Source: Pseudomonas protegens (GTDB lineage: Bacteria > Pseudomonadota > Gammaproteobacteria > Pseudomonadales > Pseudomonadaceae). From it: 64,000 bases of DNA. The stretch is taken from the NCBI RefSeq assembly GCF_003363755.1, contig NZ_CP031396.1, positions 248,001 to 312,000 on the forward strand, given 5' to 3'. Position 1 is the stretch's first letter. Each line of letters opens with the position of its first letter. The position numbers and the translations under genes were made by a program. Shown here one piece after another: positions 18,949 through 27,607 of this stretch. The notes under the pieces are model-generated. The model was not told the DNA's origin and made no database searches. It saw nothing but the letters and a program-made list of their open reading frames with translations.

Positions 18949-19722
18949 ATGGAAGTATTCCCGGTGGATATGGAAAGACCCTTCTCATTGCCTGCAACCG
19001 AGGTGCCGGCGCCTGCTCGCATCGACCGGCGCAACGATCCGTTCCGGCGCAAGGTCCAGGCCGCCATCGAGCTGCAGCAGCATGGCTGGATCAGCGGCCG
19101 CGACGGCGGCCGGCCCTGGACCCTGTCACGCAGCAAACGCCTGACCTCGGCGCTGCTGGCGGCGACGCTGCTGGTGCTGCTGTCGCCCGTGCTATTGACG
19201 GTCGCGCTGTTGATCAAGCTCACCAGCCCCGGGCCGGTGTTCTTCGTCCAGTTGCGCACCGGTTTTCGTGGCCGGCGCTTCGGCATGTACAAATTCCGCA
19301 CCATGGTGGTCAACGCCGAAGCCTTGAAGGACTCGGTGCGCCACCTGAACAAGCACGGCCCGGATTCGGTGGACTTCAAGATCGATCGCGACCCGCGGAT
19401 CACCGGCATCGGCGGTTTCCTGCGGCGCACCAGCCTCGACGAATTGCCGAACCTGATCAACGTGGTGCTCGGCCAGATGCGCATCGTCGGCCCGCGCCCG
19501 ACCTCGTTCCACGCCCAGACCTACAAGGAACACCACCTCGGGCGCCTGAGCATCTACCCCGGGATCACCGGCCTGTGGCAAGTGTCCGGACGCAGCGACG
19601 TGGACTTCGACGGTCGGGTCACCCTCGACATGACCTACATCTTCCAGCAGAGCCCCTGGCTCGACCTGAAGATCCTGATCAAAACCCCTTTCAAGGTCCT
19701 CAATGGCCATGGAGCAAGTTGA
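18949..19722 (+). CDS. undecaprenyl-phosphate sugar phosphotransferase (priming enzyme)
   Basis: Bacterial sugar transferase (PF02397) of 257 aa that would load the first sugar phosphate on undecaprenyl phosphate at the inner membrane. Only one hydrophobic segment (about residues 67-88) precedes the catalytic domain, so this is the short form without the four-helix N-terminal domain of WbaP/WcaJ. Catalytic-core motifs are present: SPGPVFFVQLRTG, MYKFRTM, DPRITGIGGFLRRTSLDELP, VGPRP and PGITGLWQVSGRSD. Start uncertain: ATG 18949 lacks a clear ribosome site, and ATG 18970 is possible. Confidence 0.92.
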   Translation: MEVFPVDMERPFSLPATEVPAPARIDRRNDPFRRKVQAAIELQQHGWISGRDGGRPWTLSRSKRLTSALLAATLLVLLSPVLLTVALLIKLTSPGPVFFVQLRTGFRGRRFGMYKFRTMVVNAEALKDSVRHLNKHGPDSVDFKIDRDPRITGIGGFLRRTSLDELPNLINVVLGQMRIVGPRPTSFHAQTYKEHHLGRLSIYPGITGLWQVSGRSDVDFDGRVTLDMTYIFQQSPWLDLKILIKTPFKVLNGHGAS

Positions 19723-20368
19723 AATGGCGGCAGCAACCCTAGCCAGTCTGAAGATCCAGCGTCCCAGCGAAAGCAACCTGGCGGTGACCGTGCTCGACCG
19801 GGAACTGCGGGTGATCCTGCTGACGGCGGCCAACCGCAACAGCGGCATCACCAGCAGCAGCCTGAGCATGGCCAGCGAACTGGCGCGCACCAGCCGCGGC
19901 CGGGTCCTGCTGGTGGACACCAGCCTTTCGGACAACAGCCTGACCCGGCGCCTGGACCTGGGCGAACGCCCCGGTTTTCTCGACCTGGCCCTGGCCGATA
20001 CCCCGCCGCTCCTGGCGCAGTGCATCGAAAGCAGCGATGAACTGGGCTTCGATTTCTTGCCCCTGGGCCGCCGCCAGCAATACGCCGAGCGCCTGACCCC
20101 GGAACTGCTGCAGGAACTGTTGCAGGCCCTGGCCGCGGACTATCGCTTCGTGATCATCGACGGCGACCCGGTGTACAGCAGCGGCGACATCCTCACCCTG
20201 AGCACTCAGGTGGACGGCGTGGTGCTGGTGGTACGCAGCGAGGAAACCCGCTGGGAAGTGGCCCAGGCCGCGGCGCAGCGCTTGATCCAGGCCGAGGCGA
20301 AGCTGATCGGCAGCGTGTTCAACGCCCGCAAGTACTACATGCCCAAGTGGGTTTATGACCGTCTCTGA
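19703..20368 (+). CDS. CpsD/BY-kinase-like protein with degenerate Walker A
   Basis: 221-aa protein with the fold order of bacterial tyrosine kinases and ParA-like ATPases: a VILLTAA strand near 37-43, Walker A' VLLVDTSL near 68-75, and Walker B FVIIDGDPV near 150. The expected P-loop GxxGxGK(S/T) is replaced by AANRNSGITSSSL, with no lysine, so ATP hydrolysis or kinase activity is doubtful. The C-terminus has only a few tyrosines (KYYMPKWVYD), not a long Tyr cluster. It overlaps the priming transferase by 20 bp; AAGGT is close upstream of ATG 19703. Likely an accessory or regulatory partner of the chain-length protein encoded two genes on (inference). Confidence 0.85.
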   Translation: MAMEQVEMAAATLASLKIQRPSESNLAVTVLDRELRVILLTAANRNSGITSSSLSMASELARTSRGRVLLVDTSLSDNSLTRRLDLGERPGFLDLALADTPPLLAQCIESSDELGFDFLPLGRRQQYAERLTPELLQELLQALAADYRFVIIDGDPVYSSGDILTLSTQVDGVVLVVRSEETRWEVAQAAAQRLIQAEAKLIGSVFNARKYYMPKWVYDRL

Positions 20369-20390
20369 CCGGCACAAGGACCGTGTAACC

Positions 20391-21410
20391 ATGAACAAGC
20401 CAAGACTCTCCCTGCTGGGCCTGTCGCTGCTGGCGGCCCTGGGCGGCTGCGTCAACCGCGAGCCGCAGCAGATGCCGGTGCAGATCCTCAGCGCCCCGGC
20501 CGACCAGGCCCAGCTCACCGAGGTCATGCCCATCGAACAGGTGCTGCGCCCGCAGGACGTGCTGGACGTGATCTTCCACATCGGCACCACCAGCCAGCAG
20601 CCGTATCGGGTGCAGCCCGGCGATCAGGTGGACGTGAGCTTCCTCACCGCGCCGGAACTGGGGGGCAGCAAGCTGGTACTGCCCGACGGCAGCATCGACA
20701 TGCCCTACGTGGGCAACATCCAGGTCGCCGGACTGTCCGCCGAACAGGCGCGCCAGGCCCTGGAAGCCCAGTACGCCAAGGTGCTGAAGAAGCCGCAGAT
20801 CACCTTCTCGATCTCCCACGCCATGGCCCAGCTGGACAACCTGCGCACCAGCCTGACCAACCCGGCCACCGGCCTGAGCCGGGAGATCGTGGTGGGTTCC
20901 GATGGCCGCGCCAGCTTTCCGCTGCTGGGCAGCCTGTCCTTGCAGGGCAAGAGCCTCAGTGAGCTGCAGACCCTGATCAACCAGCGCTACGCCAAGGAAG
21001 TGGGACAGGTCAGCGTCGACGTGCTGCTCAAGACCACCGCCGCCAACGAAGTGTTCGTGATGGGCGAAGTCGGCCAGCCCGGGGCCTACCCGATCCGCCG
21101 GCCGATCTCGGTGCTTGAAGCCCTGACCCTGGCCAAGGGCGCCGGACCCACCGCGCGCCTGGACTCGGTGGTGATCATGCGGCGCAAGGGCAATCAGGTC
21201 GAAGCCCGGGTCTATGACGCCGATGCGGCGCTGGACGGCAAGGCTCTGCAGTTCGCCTACCTGCAACCGGACGACATGCTCTACGTGCCCAAGACCCGCC
21301 TGGCCAAGGCCGGCGCCCTGAGCAAGCAGCTGGCGGACGTGATCATGTTCCAGGGTGTCGGGTTCAGCTTCGGCTACCGCGTCGACAACAAAGAAACGAA
21401 CAACAACTGA
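20391..21410 (+). CDS. Wza-type outer-membrane polysaccharide export lipoprotein
   Basis: Polysaccharide export protein of 339 aa. A lipoprotein signal ends with the lipobox LAALGGC, placing Cys20 as the lipidated residue. The Poly_export domain follows (RVQPGDQVDVSFLTAPEL near 73) with further SLBB-type repeats (VFVMGEVGQPGAYPI). It would form the outer-membrane exit pore, working with the chain-length/copolymerase protein of the next gene. The ATG at 20391 is preceded by AAGGA; longer in-frame readings belong to the end of the upstream gene. Confidence 0.94.
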   Translation: MNKPRLSLLGLSLLAALGGCVNREPQQMPVQILSAPADQAQLTEVMPIEQVLRPQDVLDVIFHIGTTSQQPYRVQPGDQVDVSFLTAPELGGSKLVLPDGSIDMPYVGNIQVAGLSAEQARQALEAQYAKVLKKPQITFSISHAMAQLDNLRTSLTNPATGLSREIVVGSDGRASFPLLGSLSLQGKSLSELQTLINQRYAKEVGQVSVDVLLKTTAANEVFVMGEVGQPGAYPIRRPISVLEALTLAKGAGPTARLDSVVIMRRKGNQVEARVYDADAALDGKALQFAYLQPDDMLYVPKTRLAKAGALSKQLADVIMFQGVGFSFGYRVDNKETNNN

Positions 21411-21421
21411 GTTCCCTCTTG

Positions 21422-23014
21422 ATGACCAAGATCGAAAACTACCTGCACGAGTTTCTGCTTGTGTTCTTTGTCAATCGACGCCTGATCAAGCGGGTGTTCC
21501 TCGGTTTCGCCCTGATTGCGCTGGTGCTGCCGCTGGTGCTCAAGCAGAGCTTCGAGATCACCGCCGAAGTCATTGTGCAGTCCAAGAAACTGTCGCAGAC
21601 CGACGCCAACACCGTGCTCACCCCGGACAGCGACAAGTTCATCCCGCCGTCCCTGGCGGACATGGAGACCGAGAGCAATATCCTGCGTTCACCAACCCTG
21701 ATCCGTACCACGATCGAGCAGCTGCGCGGCGAAGGCCAGTTCGGCGGCAGCGAAGGCCTGTTGACCCGGCTGATCTTCAAGCCCATCCGCAATGGCCTGA
21801 TCGATCCGCTGCGCAACCATGTGATCAACCCGGTACGCGGTTTCTTCGGCCTGGCCGTGGACCCGGTGCGTGACACCAGCCTGGATGCCTTCACCGATCA
21901 GGCGGTCAAGGACCTGAAGATCGGCACCCTGCCCGGCTCCAACGTGATCTCCATCGTCTACGCCAGCCCCAATGCCGCCGAAGGCACACGCTTCGTCGAG
22001 CGCCTGCTGGCCAACTACCTGAAGAACCGCCAGGACCTGCAATCCAACGAACTGCCCGAAGCCTTCTACGAGCAGAAGAAGGCCCAGTACCAGTCGCGCC
22101 TGGATGACCTGGAAGGCAAGCGCCAGGCGCTGCTGGAAGCGGCCCACGCCTCCGACCCCAAGGAGGAGATCACCTTCCGCCTCAATGCCATCAACACCGA
22201 GGAACAGTCCCTCAACGGCTACCGCGACCAGGCCCTGGAGAACCAGCGCCGCCTGGACTACCTGCAGAAGAATCTGGCGGCGGCACGCAAGGCCGGCATC
22301 ACCGACTACACCTTCCCCTTCGCCTTCGCCAACACCGTGGACAACGTTGCCTACGAAGACCGCGAGATCAAGCAACTGGGCGAACAACTGACCAATCTGG
22401 TGAGCCAGTACGGCACCACCGCCGACACCTACCGCGCCGACAGCGTACCGATGCAGCAGCAGCGCGAGCAGATCGTGCGGGCCCGGGCGCAGTTCCTCAA
22501 AGTGGTGGAAAACCGTGTTCGCGAGCGCAGCAGCGACCTGCAGATCACCCAATCGGTGATCGCACAGAAAACCGCGCGCATCAACGACTACAAGGCCCGG
22601 GTCCGCGACCTGCAGGAAGTGCTGAGCAAGCTGCGCCAACTGGACACTGAAATCGACGCCTTGCACAAAGCCTTCTTCACCTACACCCAGCGCTACGAAG
22701 AGAGCCGCGGCGAGCGCCTGATCAGTGGCGAGCTGTCCAACGCCCGGGTGCTCAGCCAGCCTTACGAACCCAGCGAAGCGGCCTTTCCCAAGCCGATGCT
22801 GATCATTCCCCTGGGCTTGCTCACCGGCCTGCTGCTGGCGATTGCCCTGGGTTATGTCTACGAGTTCTTCGATCACCGCTTCAAGCACCCGGCCCAGGTC
22901 AGCGATCACCTCGGCCTGCCGGTACTGATGGTGCTCAACGCGGTTGAAGAGCAACAGGTCAATCCCTATCCACGCTGGACCTGGCGCTGGGCCTGGTATT
23001 GGGCCAAACAGTGA
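21422..23014 (+). CDS. polysaccharide chain-length/copolymerase protein (Wzz/GumC-like)
   Basis: 530-aa inner-membrane polysaccharide copolymerase. One membrane helix lies near residues 26-42 and a second near 457-480 (IIPLGLLTGLLLAIALGYVYEF), flanking a large periplasmic domain rich in heptad-like coiled coil (about 210-430). No kinase domain is fused at the C-terminus, which fits the separate kinase-like gene two positions upstream. The proline-rich PYEPSEAAFPKP segment before the second helix is a Wzz-family signature. It begins 11 bp after the exporter gene; a TTG directly before the ATG is less likely as start. Confidence 0.92.
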   Translation: MTKIENYLHEFLLVFFVNRRLIKRVFLGFALIALVLPLVLKQSFEITAEVIVQSKKLSQTDANTVLTPDSDKFIPPSLADMETESNILRSPTLIRTTIEQLRGEGQFGGSEGLLTRLIFKPIRNGLIDPLRNHVINPVRGFFGLAVDPVRDTSLDAFTDQAVKDLKIGTLPGSNVISIVYASPNAAEGTRFVERLLANYLKNRQDLQSNELPEAFYEQKKAQYQSRLDDLEGKRQALLEAAHASDPKEEITFRLNAINTEEQSLNGYRDQALENQRRLDYLQKNLAAARKAGITDYTFPFAFANTVDNVAYEDREIKQLGEQLTNLVSQYGTTADTYRADSVPMQQQREQIVRARAQFLKVVENRVRERSSDLQITQSVIAQKTARINDYKARVRDLQEVLSKLRQLDTEIDALHKAFFTYTQRYEESRGERLISGELSNARVLSQPYEPSEAAFPKPMLIIPLGLLTGLLLAIALGYVYEFFDHRFKHPAQVSDHLGLPVLMVLNAVEEQQVNPYPRWTWRWAWYWAKQ

Positions 23015-24126
23015 ACGACCTGAGCCTGGCCGCACAGCCTATCGTGCACCTGATCCACAGCGGCGGCTTCTATGGCGCCGAACGCATGCTGCTGGATCAT
23101 TGCCGGATCACTCCGGGACAGCATCGGGTGGTGTTCATCAATGCTCCGCAGAGCTTGCTGCAGCGGTTCAGCGAGGCCGGTGTGGCCAGCCATAACTGCC
23201 ACTGTCTGAAGGCGCTGCTGGCCCATCTGCGGCAGCAGCCCGGCCTGCTCAACGCCCACAACTTCAAGGCCCAGGTGTTCGCCTGGGTCTGTGCCCGGCG
23301 CCTGCAACTGCCCCTGGTGCTGACCCAGCACGGCTTCACGCCGCGCAGCCTGAAACAGAAGCTCTACACCTGGATCAGCCTGCGCCTGTGCCGCAGCCCT
23401 CAGGTGCGCCGGGTGGCCTGTGTGGCCCAAAGCATTGCCCAGTTGCACCGCCAGGCCGGCGTGGCCGAGGGCAAGCTGCGGGTCATTCCCAACGGCCTGC
23501 CCGAGCCCAAGCGGGTGCTGCCGGTGAACCAGGATGGGCCGCCGCTGCGGGAGGCCGAAATACGCCGCGACGAGATGGAGCCGATGGTGGGCTTCGTCGG
23601 ACGCCTGAGCGCGGAAAAGGGCCCGGACCTGTTTCTCGACGCACTGATCAGCCTGTGCCGGCAGCGCCCCACGCTCAAGGCGGTGTTGCTCGGTGACGGC
23701 GAACAGAACCAGGCCCTGCGCCAGCGCATCGACGCCGCCGGGCTGTCGCTGCGCATTCTGTTGCCCGGTTACCAGCAGGACATGCAGCCCTGGCTCAAGC
23801 GCCTGAATGTGCTGGTGCTCAGTTCGCGCACCGAAGGCACGCCGATGATCCTGCTGGAAGCCATGCAGGCCGGCACCCCGGTGGTGGCCTTTGCCGTGGG
23901 CGGCATTCCCGATGTCCTGCAACACCGGCAGAACGGCTTGCTGGCCAAGCCCCTGGATAGCGTCGATCTGGAGCGGCGCATCGGCCAATTGCTGGATGAC
24001 CCGGCCCTGGCCGAGGAACTGGCCCAGGCCGCCCGCGTCACCCAGCGCAAGCACTATCACCTGCCCACCCTGGCCCGCAGTTGGGATGAGCTGTATCGCC
24101 TGGCCAGGGAGAGCACCCCGGTATGA
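23011..24126 (+). CDS. GT4-family glycosyltransferase
   Basis: Retaining glycosyltransferase of GT-B fold, 371 aa. The N-terminal HLIHSGGFYGAERMLLDH resembles exosortase- and capsule-locus GT4 enzymes. The C-terminal donor-site motif is present: VGFVGRLSAEKGPDLFLDAL near 190 and SSRTEGTPMILLEAMQAGTPVVA-type residues with the E-x7-E pair. The start is a GTG overlapping the previous stop in GTGA; no ATG is available upstream in frame. It would add one sugar of the repeat unit on the cytoplasmic face. Donor and acceptor are unknown. Confidence 0.91.
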   Translation: MNDLSLAAQPIVHLIHSGGFYGAERMLLDHCRITPGQHRVVFINAPQSLLQRFSEAGVASHNCHCLKALLAHLRQQPGLLNAHNFKAQVFAWVCARRLQLPLVLTQHGFTPRSLKQKLYTWISLRLCRSPQVRRVACVAQSIAQLHRQAGVAEGKLRVIPNGLPEPKRVLPVNQDGPPLREAEIRRDEMEPMVGFVGRLSAEKGPDLFLDALISLCRQRPTLKAVLLGDGEQNQALRQRIDAAGLSLRILLPGYQQDMQPWLKRLNVLVLSSRTEGTPMILLEAMQAGTPVVAFAVGGIPDVLQHRQNGLLAKPLDSVDLERRIGQLLDDPALAEELAQAARVTQRKHYHLPTLARSWDELYRLARESTPV

Positions 24127-25484
24127 TCGCCGCCCCGTTTCTCGGCCTCCTCTTGGGCCTGGCCAGCCTGCTGCTGCTCGCCAGCCCCTGGCCGTTTCTG
24201 GCGCCGCTGGTGGTGGTCGGGCTGGTGGGCCTGGCCCTGCTCTACCGCCGCCCGGGTTGGGGCCTGCTGGGCATCTGCGCCCTGGTGCCCTTCGAGGGCC
24301 TGTTCAAGGACAGCGCGTTCTCCGGGGCCAAGCTGCTGGGGGCCTCGCTGATCCTGATCATGCTGTTCAAGCTGCTGTTGCGGCACATCCCCGATACCCG
24401 CTTGCGCAGCAACCTGTGGCGGGCCCTGGGGCCGTTCCTGCTGTGCCTGCTGCTGAGCCTGATGTACAGCGAGAACCTGCTGGTGTCCCTGGACAGCCTG
24501 CGGGAGCTGGCCGTGGGCCTGGTGCTGTTCTTCGTCACCTTGCTGATCGCCCGGGAAACCCACCTGCTGATGCTCTGTCGCCTGTTGGCGGTCAGCGTGG
24601 CCATCACCTGTGTGATCGCGCTGATCTCCGCCAAGTACCAGGTAGGCGGTCGGGCCATCGGCCTGCTGCAGGACGCCAACTACTTCGCCCTGCTGATCGC
24701 CATGGCGGTGCCGCCGGCGATCCTCCTCGCCCTGCGCTCGCCCCACTGGCCGGGGCGACTGTTCTGGGTCGGCATCAGCCTGACCCTGATGGCCGGGATG
24801 ACCAAGACCGACTCGCGCTCCGGCCTGTTGGTGGTGCTGTTCACCATCGCCATTGGCCTGTGGCACTACCGCGACCGGCTCAAGGGCCTACGGCCCAAGC
24901 ACCTGGGGTTCGCCATGTTCGCCGTGGCGATCGTCGTGCCCCTGGGCATTGCGGTGCTGCCAGCCGAATACGTGGCGCGAATTCAGTCCCTGAGCATGCT
25001 CAAGTCCGGCGCGCATTCGGCGGACACCTCCCTGGGCCGACGGACTTCCTACCTGGTGGTGGGCGGCCAGATGATCCGCGAGAACCCGCTGCTGGGCTCG
25101 GGCCTGGGCACCTTCCCGATTCATTACGCGCAGACCGGCTTCGCCAGCAGCTTCTCGGAAAACATGAACGAGCCCGACCTGTTCCGCCGGGCCCACAACA
25201 CCTACCTGGAACTGTTCAGCGAACTGGGCATTCCCGGCGGCTTGAGCTTCGTGGTGCTGATGCTCATGGGCCTGCGCAACTTCGAGCGGGCGCGCCAGGG
25301 CTTCCTCGCCCGGGGCCAGCGTGAACAGGCGGACATCGCCACCCACCTGGGCCTGAGCCTGTTGGCCATGGCGCTGTTCCTGCTGTTTCTCAGCGCGCCG
25401 AACCACAAGTACCTGTGGATCTTCCTGGCCCTGTCCAGTGTGCTGCGGCTCGAAGCCGAAGAAGATCCGGCGCCCACCTCATAA
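24123..25484 (+). CDS. O-antigen polymerase/ligase-like membrane protein (Wzy type)
   Basis: 453-aa polytopic membrane protein with about ten to twelve hydrophobic helices and one large periplasmic loop. The family feature is the loop segment FRRAHNTYLELFSELGIPGG near residue 355, matching the Wzy_C/O-antigen ligase motif with its essential histidine. In this locus it most likely polymerises undecaprenyl-linked repeat units. It overlaps the upstream glycosyltransferase by ATGA. No other polymerase candidate is present in the cluster. Confidence 0.9.
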   Translation: MIAAPFLGLLLGLASLLLLASPWPFLAPLVVVGLVGLALLYRRPGWGLLGICALVPFEGLFKDSAFSGAKLLGASLILIMLFKLLLRHIPDTRLRSNLWRALGPFLLCLLLSLMYSENLLVSLDSLRELAVGLVLFFVTLLIARETHLLMLCRLLAVSVAITCVIALISAKYQVGGRAIGLLQDANYFALLIAMAVPPAILLALRSPHWPGRLFWVGISLTLMAGMTKTDSRSGLLVVLFTIAIGLWHYRDRLKGLRPKHLGFAMFAVAIVVPLGIAVLPAEYVARIQSLSMLKSGAHSADTSLGRRTSYLVVGGQMIRENPLLGSGLGTFPIHYAQTGFASSFSENMNEPDLFRRAHNTYLELFSELGIPGGLSFVVLMLMGLRNFERARQGFLARGQREQADIATHLGLSLLAMALFLLFLSAPNHKYLWIFLALSSVLRLEAEEDPAPTS

Positions 25485-25511
25485 ATGCAAACCTGGCCAA
25501 GGGAGGCAAAG

Positions 25512-26477
25512 ATGCAAAGGATCAGCGTGATCGTGCCCATGTACAACGAGGCACGTCACATCACCCGGACCCTGGACAGCGTGATCCTCGCCGCCCGGGT
25601 CGCAGCCATCGACTACGAGTTGATCGTGGTGGACAACGGCTCCACCGACCAGGGGCCGCAACGGGCCCGTGAGCTGGGGGCGCGGGTGCTGCTGTGCCCG
25701 GGCCTGGGCATCGGCGCCTTGCGCAATCGCGGCGCCGCCGTGGCCACTGGCGATTGCCTGGCGTTTCTCGACGCCGACATCGAGGTGCCCGGCAACTGGC
25801 TGCAACTCTGGCAGCAGGCCCTGGCGGACAACCGCGCCGAGGTCTTTGCCCTGGACTGCGCCGCCCCGGACTGCGCGCCCTGGTTCGCCCGGGCCTGGCA
25901 GCGCCGCAGCCTGGCTGGCAGTCAGCCGGCGCGCCTGCTGCATTGGATGCCGACCCCCAACCTGTGCCTGAAACGGGTCTGGTTCGAGCGGGTCGGCGGC
26001 TTCGACGAACACTTGCGTACCGGCGAAGACAAGGACTTTGGTCTGCGGCTGCACGCAGCCGGCGCCCGCCAGTTGAGCCTGTCTGAGCCCCAGGTGCTGC
26101 ATTGGGGCTTTGAAGGCAGTTGGGGCGAATGGGCCGGCAAGGAGCGCTGGCGCCAGGGCAGCCACCTGCAGTTGCTCAAGGGGGGCGGCCTCAACCTGCG
26201 TCTGTTGCGCTTTCCCCTGTTGTGCCTGAGCTGTGCCTTGCTGAGCCTGCTGGCGCTGTTCGGCCTGCTGCTGGGCCAACCGGGCGCCGCCGCGCTATGC
26301 CTGCTGCTGGGTTCCCTGGCGCCTCTGGTCCTGGCCCTGCGCCAGGGGCTGCGCCAGCGCGATCTGCTGTTTGTCCTGCAACTCTGGCTGCTGCATTGGG
26401 TGCGCCTGCACCTGGGCGCCGTGGCCCTGGTGCAGGGTCTGTTCAACCGTTCTGTCGTGAGACCTGACCGTGGCTAA
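25512..26477 (+). CDS. GT2-family glycosyltransferase
   Basis: 321-aa GT-A glycosyltransferase. It begins ISVIVPMYNEARHITRTLDS; the nucleotide-binding VVDNGSTD lies near 45 and the metal-binding motif DADIEVP near 85. EDKDFGLRLHAAG supplies the likely catalytic Asp near 180. Two membrane helices follow (about 235-295), so it is anchored at the inner membrane. The ATG at 25512 has GGGAGG 6 bp upstream, better than the ATG nine codons earlier. Sugar specificity cannot be read from sequence. Confidence 0.92.
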   Translation: MQRISVIVPMYNEARHITRTLDSVILAARVAAIDYELIVVDNGSTDQGPQRARELGARVLLCPGLGIGALRNRGAAVATGDCLAFLDADIEVPGNWLQLWQQALADNRAEVFALDCAAPDCAPWFARAWQRRSLAGSQPARLLHWMPTPNLCLKRVWFERVGGFDEHLRTGEDKDFGLRLHAAGARQLSLSEPQVLHWGFEGSWGEWAGKERWRQGSHLQLLKGGGLNLRLLRFPLLCLSCALLSLLALFGLLLGQPGAAALCLLLGSLAPLVLALRQGLRQRDLLFVLQLWLLHWVRLHLGAVALVQGLFNRSVVRPDRG

Positions 26478-27606
26478 CACTATTTTCTGGCTGTGCCTGT
26501 TACTGCCCTTCTATGCCTGGATCGGTTATCCGCTGCTACTGGCCCTGCTCAGCCTGTTCGTGCGGCCGCGCCCGCTGCAGGCGGGTGAGCCGCTGTCGGT
26601 CAGCGTGATCATCGCCGCCCACAACGAAGGCCCGCACATCGAGCACAAGCTGCGCACCTTGCTGCAGCAGGACTACCCGGCCACGGACCTGCAGATCATC
26701 CTCGCCAGCGACGGTTCCAGCGACGATACCGTGGCCACCGCCCTGGCGGTGCGCGACTCGCGGGTGCTGGTCCTGGACCTGCCCCGGGTGGGCAAGGCCG
26801 GGGCCCTGAACGCCGCAGTGGAACTGGCGCGCAACGACATCCTGGTGTTTACCGACGCCGACAACCAATGGTCCGGCGACACCCTGGGCAAGCTCCTGGC
26901 GCCCCTGGCCGACCCACAGGTTGGCGCCTGCGGCGGGCACATGATCATCCCCGACCCGGGGCACAACCTGAGCCTGGGCGACAGCCTGTACCGGCACTAC
27001 GAAGCCTGGTTGCGCCAGGCCGAGAACCGCACCGGCTGCATGGTGTCCGCCGACGGCGCGCTGCTGGCCCTGCGCCGCGAGCTGTTCCAGCGCATTCCCG
27101 CCGAGGTCAACGATGACTTCTTCATCAGCACCTGCGCCCCGGTGGCCGGCAAGCGCATCGTCTATGTGGAGGAGGCCCAGGTCCTGGACCAGGGCGTGGA
27201 CGAAGCCGGCAAGCAATATCGCCGGCGCCTGCGGGTCACGGTCGGCGGCCTGCAGAGCCTGGCTCAGCGCCGCGAGCTGATGAACCCCTTGCGCCACGGT
27301 GCCTACGCCATTGCCCTGATCAGCCACAAGCTGATCCGCCGCCTGGCCCCGGTGCTGTTGCTGCCATTGCTGTTGAGCAATCTGTGGCTGTGGAACGCCG
27401 GCGCCTTCTACAGCCTGGGCCTGGCGGCCCAACTGCTGGGTTACGCGGCCGGCGTGATGGGGCTGCTGGACAGTCGCGGGCGCCTGCCCAAGGTATTTCG
27501 TCTCGCCGGCTTCGTGCTGGTGACCCTGGCCGGCATGAGCATGGGCCTCTGGCAGTTTCTCCGCGGGCGGCGCTACGCCCTGTGGAACCCACAACAGAAT
27601 CGCTGA
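26470..27606 (+). CDS. membrane GT2-family glycosyltransferase
   Basis: 378-aa processive-type glycosyltransferase with one N-terminal helix (about 3-28) and several C-terminal helices (about 290-365). The catalytic parts are SVSVIIAAHNEGPHIEHKL, ASDGSSDDT, the DxD motif FTDADN near 121, a general-base region NDDFFIS near 214, and QYRRRLR in the place of the (Q/R)xxRW motif. Start codon is a GTG at 26470, overlapping the previous gene by 8 bp. It resembles cellulose- and hyaluronan-type synthases in layout, but the family is broad. Confidence 0.91.
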   Translation: MANTIFWLCLLLPFYAWIGYPLLLALLSLFVRPRPLQAGEPLSVSVIIAAHNEGPHIEHKLRTLLQQDYPATDLQIILASDGSSDDTVATALAVRDSRVLVLDLPRVGKAGALNAAVELARNDILVFTDADNQWSGDTLGKLLAPLADPQVGACGGHMIIPDPGHNLSLGDSLYRHYEAWLRQAENRTGCMVSADGALLALRRELFQRIPAEVNDDFFISTCAPVAGKRIVYVEEAQVLDQGVDEAGKQYRRRLRVTVGGLQSLAQRRELMNPLRHGAYAIALISHKLIRRLAPVLLLPLLLSNLWLWNAGAFYSLGLAAQLLGYAAGVMGLLDSRGRLPKVFRLAGFVLVTLAGMSMGLWQFLRGRRYALWNPQQNR

Positions 27607-27607
27607 C

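Noticed and set aside
24123..25484. Possible O-antigen ligase role for the Wzy-like protein
   Set aside because: Sequence alone cannot separate ligase from polymerase; the presence of flippase, chain-length and Wza-type export genes makes polymerase the better reading.
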